Assembly: GCF_001610955.1 (NCBI RefSeq)
Contig: NZ_CP014335.1
Location: forward strand, 1,157,001-1,221,000
DNA from: Geobacillus thermoleovorans
Lineage (GTDB): Bacteria > Bacillota > Bacilli > Bacillales > Anoxybacillaceae
Direction of reading: 5' to 3'
Length of the DNA: 64,000 nucleotides
Shown: positions 57,635-64,000 of the stretch, piece after piece
How positions within the stretch are numbered: the first letter of the stretch is position 1
How the letters are laid out: the number at the start of each line of letters is the position of its first letter
Translations under genes and position numbers: made by a program
The notes under the pieces: model-generated
The model's input: only the letters and a program-made list of their open reading frames with translations
Database searches by the model: none
Told to the model about the DNA's origin: nothing

Positions 57635-59407
57635 ATGATCGAACAGCTGTCATGGAAGGTAGGCGGCCAGCAAGGGGAAGGAATTGAAAGTACAGGGGAA
57701 ATTTTTTCCACAGCGCTGAACCGCCTCGGATATTACTTATATGGATACCGCCATTTTTCTTCACGCATCAAAGGGGGTCATACGAACAACAAAATTCGCG
57801 TCAGCACGAAACCGGTGCGGGCGGTCGCTGATGATTTGGACATCTTGGTGGCGTTCGACCAAGAGACAATCGACTTCAACTTCCACGAGCTGCGTGACGG
57901 CGGCATCGTCATTGCGGACGCCAAATTCAATCCAGTGATTCCGGAAGGAAAAGGAGTGGCGCTTTACGCCGTTCCGTTCACCGATATCGCTACACAGCTT
58001 GGCAATCCGCTGATGAAAAACATGGTTGCCATCGGCGCGACAAGTGCGGTGCTCGATTTGGACGCCGCCGTGTTCGAAAGTGTTGTTGTGGATACATTTG
58101 GGCGCAAAGGGGCGCAAGTCGTTGAGAAAAACATGGAAGCGATTCGCGCTGGAGCGCAATATATGAAAGAGCAGCTCGATGGTTCGACGAAAACGATGAA
58201 ACTAGCCAAAGCCGACGGCAAACGGCGAATGTTCATGATTGGCAACGATGCCATCGCCTTGGGCGCCATTGCCGGCGGGGCGCGCTTTATGGCCGCCTAT
58301 CCGATCACCCCAGCTTCGGAGATTATGGAGTATTTGATTAAAAAGCTGCCGGATTTTGGGGGCGCGGTCATCCAGACAGAAGATGAAATCGCAGCCTGTA
58401 CGATGGCGATCGGCGCCAACTATGCGGGCGTGCGGGCGTTCACCGCTTCCGCCGGACCCGGGTTGTCGCTTATGGCCGAAGCGATCGGACTAGCTGGGAT
58501 GACGGAAACACCGCTTGTTGTGGTTGACACGCAACGAGGCGGTCCAAGCACCGGCTTGCCGACAAAGCAAGAGCAGTCGGATTTGCTCGCGATGATCTAT
58601 GGCACGCACGGGGAAATTCCCAAAATTGTCATGGCGCCAAGCACGGTCGAAGAAGCGTTTTACGATATGGCGGAAGCGTTCAACTTAGCTGAGGAATACC
58701 AATGCCCGGTCATTTTCCTGTCGGATTTGCAGCTGTCGCTCGGCAAGCAGACGGTTGAGCCGCTTGATTACGATCGGATCGAGATCCGCCGCGGCAAGCT
58801 GATGAATGGTGAGCTGCCGCCGCTTCCGGACAAAGACAACTTCAAACGGTATGAAATCACGCCGGACGGTGTTTCGCCGCGGGTGCTGCCGGGAACAAAA
58901 TACGGCATCCACCATGTCACCGGGGTCGAACACGCCGAAACAGGCCGCCCGTCAGAGACGGCGGCAAACCGCCGGGCGCAAATGGAAAAACGGATGCGCA
59001 AACTCGAGCACATCCACTTCCCGACGCCGGTGCACAAACAACTCCGCCACGAAGAACCGGATTTGCTCCTTGTTGGCTTTTTATCGACGCGCGGAGCCAT
59101 TGAAGAAGCGATGGAGCGGCTCGAGCAAGATGGCGTCAAAGTCAACCATGCGCACATCCGTCTGCTTCATCCGTTCCCGGTTGACGACGTGCGGCCGCTT
59201 GTCGAGAAAGCGAAACGAGTCGTCGTCGTCGAGCAAAACGCCACCGGGCAGCTGGCGAACTTGTTGAAAATGAACGTCGGGCACGCTGATAAAATCGCCA
59301 GCGTCTTAAAATTCGACGGCAATCCGTTCTTGCCGGGCGACGTCTATACTAAATGCAAGGAGTTGTTAGCGCAATGGCCACTTTTAAAGATTTCCGCAAT
59401 GATGTGA
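57635..59407 (+). CDS. korA: 2-oxoacid:ferredoxin oxidoreductase, fused gamma-alpha subunit
   Basis: 590 residues. N-terminal gamma domain (GGQQGEGIESTGEIFSTALNR, about 10-190), then the alpha pyrimidine-binding domain (MIGNDAIALGAIAGGARFMAAYPITPASEIM in outline; QTEDEIAACTMAIGA) and transketolase-C-like end. With KorB it oxidatively decarboxylates a 2-oxoacid such as 2-oxoglutarate to the CoA ester, reducing ferredoxin. AAAGGGGTG before the ATG; overlaps korB by 34 nt. Confidence 0.92.
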   Translation: MIEQLSWKVGGQQGEGIESTGEIFSTALNRLGYYLYGYRHFSSRIKGGHTNNKIRVSTKPVRAVADDLDILVAFDQETIDFNFHELRDGGIVIADAKFNPVIPEGKGVALYAVPFTDIATQLGNPLMKNMVAIGATSAVLDLDAAVFESVVVDTFGRKGAQVVEKNMEAIRAGAQYMKEQLDGSTKTMKLAKADGKRRMFMIGNDAIALGAIAGGARFMAAYPITPASEIMEYLIKKLPDFGGAVIQTEDEIAACTMAIGANYAGVRAFTASAGPGLSLMAEAIGLAGMTETPLVVVDTQRGGPSTGLPTKQEQSDLLAMIYGTHGEIPKIVMAPSTVEEAFYDMAEAFNLAEEYQCPVIFLSDLQLSLGKQTVEPLDYDRIEIRRGKLMNGELPPLPDKDNFKRYEITPDGVSPRVLPGTKYGIHHVTGVEHAETGRPSETAANRRAQMEKRMRKLEHIHFPTPVHKQLRHEEPDLLLVGFLSTRGAIEEAMERLEQDGVKVNHAHIRLLHPFPVDDVRPLVEKAKRVVVVEQNATGQLANLLKMNVGHADKIASVLKFDGNPFLPGDVYTKCKELLAQWPLLKISAMM

Positions 59408-60240
59408 AACCGAACTGGTGTCCGGGGTGCGGCGACTTTTCCGTGCAGGCCGCCATCCAGCGCGCGGCCGCCAATCTCGGGTTGGAGCCGCACGAACTCG
59501 CGGTCATTTCCGGGATCGGCTGCTCGGGCCGCATTTCCGGCTACATTCACTCTTACGGCTTTCACGGCACGCACGGCCGCGTTTTGCCGCTGGCGCAAGG
59601 AGTGAAAATGGCGAACCGCGATTTGACGGTCATCGCCGCCGGCGGGGATGGCGACGGATTCGCGATCGGCATGGGGCACACGGTTCATGCCATTCGCCGC
59701 AACATCGACATCACATACATCGTCATGGACAACCAAATTTACGGGTTGACGAAAGGACAAACATCGCCGCGCAGCGCTGCCGGCTTCCAAACAAAAAGCA
59801 CGCCGCACGGGTCGATCGAGCCGGCTTTGTCGCCGCTTGAGATCGCGTTAAGCGCCGGAGCGACGTTTGTCGCGCAAGGTTTCTCAAGCGATTTAAAAGA
59901 ATTGACGAGCTTGATTGAGGAAGGCGTCAAGCATAAAGGCTTTGCGCTCATCAACGTCTTCAGCCCGTGCGTGACGTACAACAAAGTGAATACGTACGAG
60001 TGGTTCAAAGAGCGGCTCATCAAGGTGAGCGACATCGAAGGATACGACCCGTCCGACCGGGAGATGGCGATGCAGACGGTCATGAAATACGATGGGCTCG
60101 TCACCGGGATCATTTATCAAAACAAAGAACAAAAGTCGTACCAAGAGCTTGTGCCAGGCTACAGCGAGGCGCCGCTTGCCGAGGCGGAGCTGAAAATGAG
60201 CAAAGAAAAGTTCGCCGAACTCGTAGCAGAGTTTATGTAA
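59374..60240 (+). CDS. korB: 2-oxoacid:ferredoxin oxidoreductase, beta subunit
   Basis: Thiamine-diphosphate subunit. 288 residues from the ATG downstream of AAGGAG, inside the korA end. N-terminal WCPGCGDF cysteines for an iron-sulfur cluster and GIGCSGR; ThDP motif GGDGDGFAIG with MDNQIYGLTKGQTSP. Whether the substrate is 2-oxoglutarate or pyruvate cannot be fixed from sequence; family resemblance favours 2-oxoglutarate. Confidence 0.92.
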   Translation: MATFKDFRNDVKPNWCPGCGDFSVQAAIQRAAANLGLEPHELAVISGIGCSGRISGYIHSYGFHGTHGRVLPLAQGVKMANRDLTVIAAGGDGDGFAIGMGHTVHAIRRNIDITYIVMDNQIYGLTKGQTSPRSAAGFQTKSTPHGSIEPALSPLEIALSAGATFVAQGFSSDLKELTSLIEEGVKHKGFALINVFSPCVTYNKVNTYEWFKERLIKVSDIEGYDPSDREMAMQTVMKYDGLVTGIIYQNKEQKSYQELVPGYSEAPLAEAELKMSKEKFAELVAEFM

Positions 60241-60256
60241 AAATGGAAACAATTTG

Positions 60257-60291
60257 CACCCGATGGAGGCTTGCCTCATTGGGTGTTTTTT
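60257..60291 (+). terminator. terminator after korB
   Basis: CACCC/GGGTG plus ATG/CAT and AGGC/GCCT stem with a bulge, then T6. Confidence 0.85.
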
Positions 60292-60314
60292 GTTATCATG
60301 ACATGTTCCGGTCC

Positions 60315-60323
60315 TCCGGAACA
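60315..60323 (+). repeat. left target-site duplication of the IS
   Basis: TCCGGAACA, repeated exactly at 62032-62040. Before insertion it formed the right arm of the palindrome TGTTCCGG-TCCT-CCGGAACA. Confidence 0.85.
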
Positions 60324-60450
60324 GTGTGAGTAAAATATTTGTGGGTGACATTCCGAAATGATCCCCGACGAGGGTTGCGAACTTTTGTTCGCGACGCTCG
60401 TCGGGGCCACCAAGCGAAGCGCGGTAGAAAAAGCAAATGTCGTGAAAAAA

Positions 60451-60512
60451 GGACTCTCTCCCTGCTATGATGGTGATTGGCAAACCAACCGAAAACAGGA
60501 GGGAGAGAGTCC
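60451..60512 (+). promoter_or_regulatory. inverted repeat burying the transposase ribosome site
   Basis: GGACTCTCTCCC (60451-60462) and GGGAGAGAGTCC (60501-60512) are perfect 12-bp complements; the right arm ends at the base before the ATG and covers the GGAGGG site. Confidence 0.75.
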
Positions 60513-61880
60513 ATGAAACATCTTACCACAGAATGGCCCCTATTAAAAGAGTTGGAGGAACAATTAGTCAGAACTCTTCAAAAGGTGTTCGCTGTCTTGT
60601 TGGCGGCCCTTTTGGAGGAGATTGATCAACAACTGGCGGAAGCGCGGGACAAGCGCCGGTATCAGCTGAAAGACAAACGGCCGACTACGATCCAAACGCT
60701 GTTTGGAGAAGTGACGTTTCGACGGAACTACTACTATGACCGGCAAACGGGGAACTATACCTTCTTGCTGGATGCCGAATTAGGCTTTGATGGGGCCCGA
60801 TCGATCAGTCCTTGCCTCGAGGAAACGGCGGTCGAGTTGGCCGTAGAGTGCTCTTCCTACCGCAAAGCGGCCCGTACGTTGGAGTCGATCGTGGGGTATG
60901 CGGTCATGAGCCACGAGGCGATTCGCCAACTGGTGCTGGAGGCCCCTGTCTCGCTGCACCGCCCTGTTTCCCAACGGCACGGCCGGGTGCTGTTTGTGGA
61001 GGCGGATGGACTGTTTATTTCCCGCCAGGGGAAAGGGAAACGGGCGAAAGAAGAGAAAATCCTGGCGGTTCACGAGGGATGGAAACGAAACGGTTCGCAG
61101 CTTGAGCTCGTGAACCGGCGCCACTACCTCCATGAAGGGGAGGGAGACGTGTGGGAACGGTTCGAAGAGTGGCTGATGAACGAATATGCCTATGATCCGT
61201 GCCGGGACCTGTTGATCATCAACGGCGACGCGGCGTCGTGGATCACGGCCTGCCGGGAGTATTTTGGGAAGCGGGCGTGCTTTCAGCTGGATCGATTTCA
61301 TGTGGCGCGGGAGCTGCGTCAGTGTCTGTCCGGCCACCCGCGTTGGCGGGAGGTGCGGAAGAAGCTGGCGAAACAAGACGAGGAGGGGCTTCTGGTGGAG
61401 CTGAACAGCGCGGTCGGCACGTTGGAGGACGAAGCGAAAGAGAAGCAGATGGCTGCCATGATCCGCCGGATCGAGTCGATGCCGGGATGCATCCGGGACT
61501 ATCGGGAGTGGCTGTCGGAGCAAGGGGTGGAGACGACCGGCATGCGTCCGATGGGTCACGCCGAGAGCGTGATGAGCCGGTTTGCGCATCGGGTGAAATC
61601 CCGCCGCAGCTGGAAAGACCAAGGGCTTCGGGCGTTTCTGAGGGCGATGGCAGCCCGAATCGACGGGATTTGGCGGAGAAATGGGCAGTTGGTGGAGGAA
61701 GAAGAGACCCGAACGGCAGCCTCGGCCTCGACGAAGTCCAAGCGGGTTGAACAGGCCAAACGGAAGGCAGGACGGTTATGGGCAGATGTGGTGCGTCAGA
61801 ATCTACCGTGTCTGCAGCGGTCATCCGGGACGCCGATCCATCAAGCGTTGTCGGCGCTCCGGGATGGTGGTTGGGTGTAA
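60513..61880 (+). CDS. ISLre2-family transposase (UPF0236)
   Basis: 455 residues from the ATG 9 nt after GGAGGG; an in-frame ATG at 60477 is upstream of the ribosome site. The N-terminal part has LFGEVTFRRNYYYDR; the catalytic region has INGDAASWI and FQLDRFHVARE, and GHAESVMSRFAHRVKSR near the C-terminus, all typical of the family. Reading frame intact, so the element may be active. Confidence 0.92.
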   Translation: MKHLTTEWPLLKELEEQLVRTLQKVFAVLLAALLEEIDQQLAEARDKRRYQLKDKRPTTIQTLFGEVTFRRNYYYDRQTGNYTFLLDAELGFDGARSISPCLEETAVELAVECSSYRKAARTLESIVGYAVMSHEAIRQLVLEAPVSLHRPVSQRHGRVLFVEADGLFISRQGKGKRAKEEKILAVHEGWKRNGSQLELVNRRHYLHEGEGDVWERFEEWLMNEYAYDPCRDLLIINGDAASWITACREYFGKRACFQLDRFHVARELRQCLSGHPRWREVRKKLAKQDEEGLLVELNSAVGTLEDEAKEKQMAAMIRRIESMPGCIRDYREWLSEQGVETTGMRPMGHAESVMSRFAHRVKSRRSWKDQGLRAFLRAMAARIDGIWRRNGQLVEEEETRTAASASTKSKRVEQAKRKAGRLWADVVRQNLPCLQRSSGTPIHQALSALRDGGWV

Positions 61881-62031
61881 AAAAATGGAATATCGTATCA
61901 TCGCCTCAAGATGAGGGACGAGAGTCCGAAAGCGCTTACGATATTAATTCCTGAAAATGGTTCGCTAACTAGTGATTGACAACGCCCGTAGTGAACCGAA
62001 AAAATGTTCTCCACAAAGTCTTGACTGACTC

Positions 62032-62040
62032 TCCGGAACA
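62032..62040 (+). repeat. right target-site duplication of the IS
   Basis: TCCGGAACA, identical to 60315-60323. The 61881-62185 stretch holds the IS right end, this repeat and the miaB promoter and leader; no further gene is seen. Confidence 0.85.
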
Positions 62041-62047
62041 AACCCCA

Positions 62048-62076
62048 TTGTGTTTCCTTGCCGCTCGCGATATACT
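62048..62076 (+). promoter_or_regulatory. sigma-A promoter of miaB
   Basis: TTGTGT, 17 bp, TATACT. The -35 begins 7 bp after the IS target duplication, so the core promoter is intact, but anything further upstream has been moved 1.7 kb away. Confidence 0.75.
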
Positions 62077-62185
62077 ATGGTAGTGTGTGGTTGGAAGAAA
62101 TTTGCCGAGGCGAGGCCGGCTGCACAGGAAACGGCGGCCGCTCGTCTCGGATGATCGAATGATTTTGTGAAGAAAGGAGATTGCT

Positions 62186-63781
62186 ATGAACGAAAAACAA
62201 CGTTTGGAGCAAACGGGACAAATCAAAACCGAAAGCCATCCAGCGGACAGAAAATCCGCCTTGGACCGGCTGAAAGAAAAAACGACGAAAGACTATGAGA
62301 AATATTTCACGAGCGTGTTTCTCCCGCCGAATTTAAAAGAGGCGAAGAAACGCGGCAAAGAGGAAGTCAAGTACGTCAAAGACTTTTCGATTCCTGAAGA
62401 GTTTCGCGGCATGGGGCGCGGACGGAAGTTTTACATCCGCACGTATGGCTGTCAAATGAACGAGCACGATACGGAAGTGATGGCTGGCATTTTCATGGCG
62501 CTCGGCTATGAGCCGACCGACCGTCCGGAAGAGGCAAACGTCATTTTGCTCAACACGTGCGCGATCCGTGAAAACGCGGAAAACAAAGTGTTTGGCGAGC
62601 TCGGCTACTTAAAGCCGCTCAAAACGACGAACCCGGACTTATTGCTCGGCGTGTGCGGCTGTATGTCGCAAGAAGAATCGGTTGTCAAGAAAATTTTAAA
62701 ACAATACCAATACGTCGACCTCATTTTCGGCACGCACAACATCCATCGCCTGCCGTACATTTTGCATGAGGCGTACATGTCGAAAGAAATGGTCGTCGAA
62801 GTATGGTCGAAAGAGGGCGACGTTGTTGAAAACTTGCCGAAAGTGCGCAAAGGGAAGATTAAAGCATGGGTCAACATTATGTACGGCTGTGACAAGTTTT
62901 GCACGTACTGCATCGTTCCGTACACGCGCGGCAAAGAGCGAAGCCGCCGTCCGGAAGACATCATCCAAGAAGTGCGCCAGCTCGCCGCCCAAGGCTATAA
63001 AGAAATTACGCTCCTTGGGCAAAACGTCAACGCTTACGGAAAGGATTTCACCGACATCCAGTACGGCCTTGGCGATTTAATGGATGAGCTGCGCAAAATT
63101 GACATTGCGCGCATCCGCTTCACAACGAGCCATCCGCGCGACTTTGACGACCGGCTCATCGAAGTGCTCGCCAAACGCGGCAACTTGGTTGAGCATATCC
63201 ATTTGCCGGTGCAATCGGGCAGCACGGAAATTTTAAAAATGATGGGCCGCAAATATACGCGCGAGGAGTACTTGGAGCTCGTTCGCAAAATCAAAGCCGC
63301 CATTCCGGATGTCGCGTTGACGACGGATATTATCGTCGGCTTCCCGAACGAGACGGACGAGCAGTTTGAAGAAACGCTGTCGCTTTACCGTGAAGTCGAA
63401 TTTGACTCGGCCTACACGTTCATCTATTCACCGCGCGAAGGCACGCCGGCGGCGAACATGAAGGACAACGTGCCGATGGAAGTGAAAAAAGAGCGGCTCA
63501 AGCGTCTCAACGACCTTGTTCAAGAAATCGCGGCCAAGAAAATGAAGCAATACGAAGGGCAAGTCGTCGAAGTGCTTGTGGAAGGCGAAAGCAAAACGAA
63601 TCCGGATGTATTGGCGGGTTATACGCGCAAAAACAAGCTCGTCCACTTCGTCGGCCCCAAATCGCTCATTGGCCAATTGGTCAACGTGCGCATTACGCAG
63701 GCAAAGACGTGGACGCTGACGGGCGAGCTAGTCAATGAAGCGATCGAGGTGAACGAACATGGCAAAATATACGCGGGATGA
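62186..63781 (+). CDS. miaB: tRNA-2-methylthio-N6-dimethylallyladenosine synthase
   Basis: Radical-SAM methylthiotransferase modifying A37 of tRNAs reading UNN codons. 531 residues with a Bacillus-type N-terminal extension (about 65 residues). Auxiliary cluster cysteines in [19 protein letters not shown] and [10 protein letters not shown]; radical-[11 protein letters not shown] at about 235-242; C-terminal TRAM domain. AAAGGAGA precedes the ATG. Overlaps ricA by 23 nt. Confidence 0.96.
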   Translation: MNEKQRLEQTGQIKTESHPADRKSALDRLKEKTTKDYEKYFTSVFLPPNLKEAKKRGKEEVKYVKDFSIPEEFRGMGRGRKFYIRTYGCQMNEHDTEVMAGIFMALGYEPTDRPEEANVILLNTCAIRENAENKVFGELGYLKPLKTTNPDLLLGVCGCMSQEESVVKKILKQYQYVDLIFGTHNIHRLPYILHEAYMSKEMVVEVWSKEGDVVENLPKVRKGKIKAWVNIMYGCDKFCTYCIVPYTRGKERSRRPEDIIQEVRQLAAQGYKEITLLGQNVNAYGKDFTDIQYGLGDLMDELRKIDIARIRFTTSHPRDFDDRLIEVLAKRGNLVEHIHLPVQSGSTEILKMMGRKYTREEYLELVRKIKAAIPDVALTTDIIVGFPNETDEQFEETLSLYREVEFDSAYTFIYSPREGTPAANMKDNVPMEVKKERLKRLNDLVQEIAAKKMKQYEGQVVEVLVEGESKTNPDVLAGYTRKNKLVHFVGPKSLIGQLVNVRITQAKTWTLTGELVNEAIEVNEHGKIYAG

Positions 63782-64000
63782 TATCTTGGCCCAGGCGAAG
63801 CAGCTGGCGAAAATGATCGCCGAAACGGAAGAAGTCGACTTTTTCAAACGAGCGGAAGAAAAAATCCACCAAAACGAAAAAGTGCGCACGTTGATCAACG
63901 AGCTGAAATCGCTGCAAAAGCAAGCGGTCAACCTTCAGCATTACGGAAAACATGAAGCGCTGAAACAGGTTGAGGCCAAAATTGACGCCATTTACGAAGA
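63759..64000 (+). CDS. ricA: RicA (YmcA), truncated by window end
   Basis: First 80 residues; continues past the right edge. [34 protein letters not shown] matches YmcA in outline. In B. subtilis it forms a complex with YlbF (RicF) and YaaT (RicT) that steers RNase Y cleavage and affects competence, sporulation and biofilm. GGAGGTG-like GAGGTG at 63746-63751 lies 7 nt before the ATG, within miaB. Confidence 0.95.
   Translation, partial: MAKYTRDDILAQAKQLAKMIAETEEVDFFKRAEEKIHQNEKVRTLINELKSLQKQAVNLQHYGKHEALKQVEAKIDAIYE

Larger units (their letters stand above)
60324..62031 (+). mobile_element. ISLre2-type insertion sequence
   Basis: 1708 bp, bounded by a perfect 9-bp duplication. The ends are imperfect inverted repeats (20 of 29 positions match; best part TTTGTGG...ACATT). 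A strong hairpin near the left end (CCCCGACGAG 60363-60372, CTCGTCGGGG 60397-60406) may block incoming transcription. It encodes one transposase. Family named from the transposase. Confidence 0.9.

Overview
The window is a stretch of chromosome from a thermophilic endospore-former of the genus Geobacillus (kaustophilus/thermoleovorans/stearothermophilus group). This rests on three things: almost every protein is recognisably the counterpart of a Bacillus subtilis one; gene order follows the B. subtilis rpsB-to-ymcA segment; and base composition is GC-rich, with GC-ended codons and many GTG/TTG starts. All genes but one (ymxH) lie on the plus strand.

Layout. 1-8740: translation, lipid and isoprenoid genes (rpsB partial, tsf, pyrH, frr, uppS, cdsA, dxr, rseP, proS). 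8810-13144: the replicative polymerase polC. 13200-20600: the transcription/translation operon rimP-nusA-rnpM(ylxR)-ylxQ-infB-ylxP-rbfA-truB-ribF and then rpsO, with a structured rimP leader and an S15-type rpsO leader. 20740-25520: pnp, ylxY, mlpA and the reverse-strand ymxH. 25700-30530: dipicolinate and lysine/diaminopimelate genes (dpaA, dpaB, asd, dapG, dapA), which feed spore DPA and cell wall. 30699-36830: rnjB, tepA, ylzJ, spoIIIE and a GntR regulator. 36919-41670: a nucleoside ABC importer (nupNOPQ type). 41821-47311: ymfF, ymfH and ymfI (EF-P 5-aminopentanol modification), ymfJ, ymfK, rodZ. 47389-53246: pgsA, cinA and recA, with recA split by a group II intron. 53622-63781: rny, ymdB, spoVS, an M19 dipeptidase, korA-korB, an ISLre2-type insertion sequence, miaB, and the start of ricA (ymcA).

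Mobile DNA. Two elements break an otherwise housekeeping segment. One is a 2.78-kb group II intron within the Ala97 codon of recA; it carries a full-length reverse transcriptase/maturase/HNH protein and its exons rejoin to an intact 347-codon recA. The other is a 1.7-kb ISLre2-type element flanked by a perfect 9-bp target duplication, sitting 7 bp upstream of the miaB promoter.

Best leads. truB appears to have lost about 95 codons in frame, apparently at a short direct repeat. The intron-encoded protein seems to lack a standard start codon for its conserved N-terminus. A 17-codon upstream ORF has a perfect ribosome site and overlaps the ymdB start. Hairpins bury the ribosome sites of ylxY and of the transposase. 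The rny mRNA has a long GC-rich leader. No CRISPR array, tRNA, rRNA or classical metabolite riboswitch was seen, and I found no clearly novel multi-gene system.
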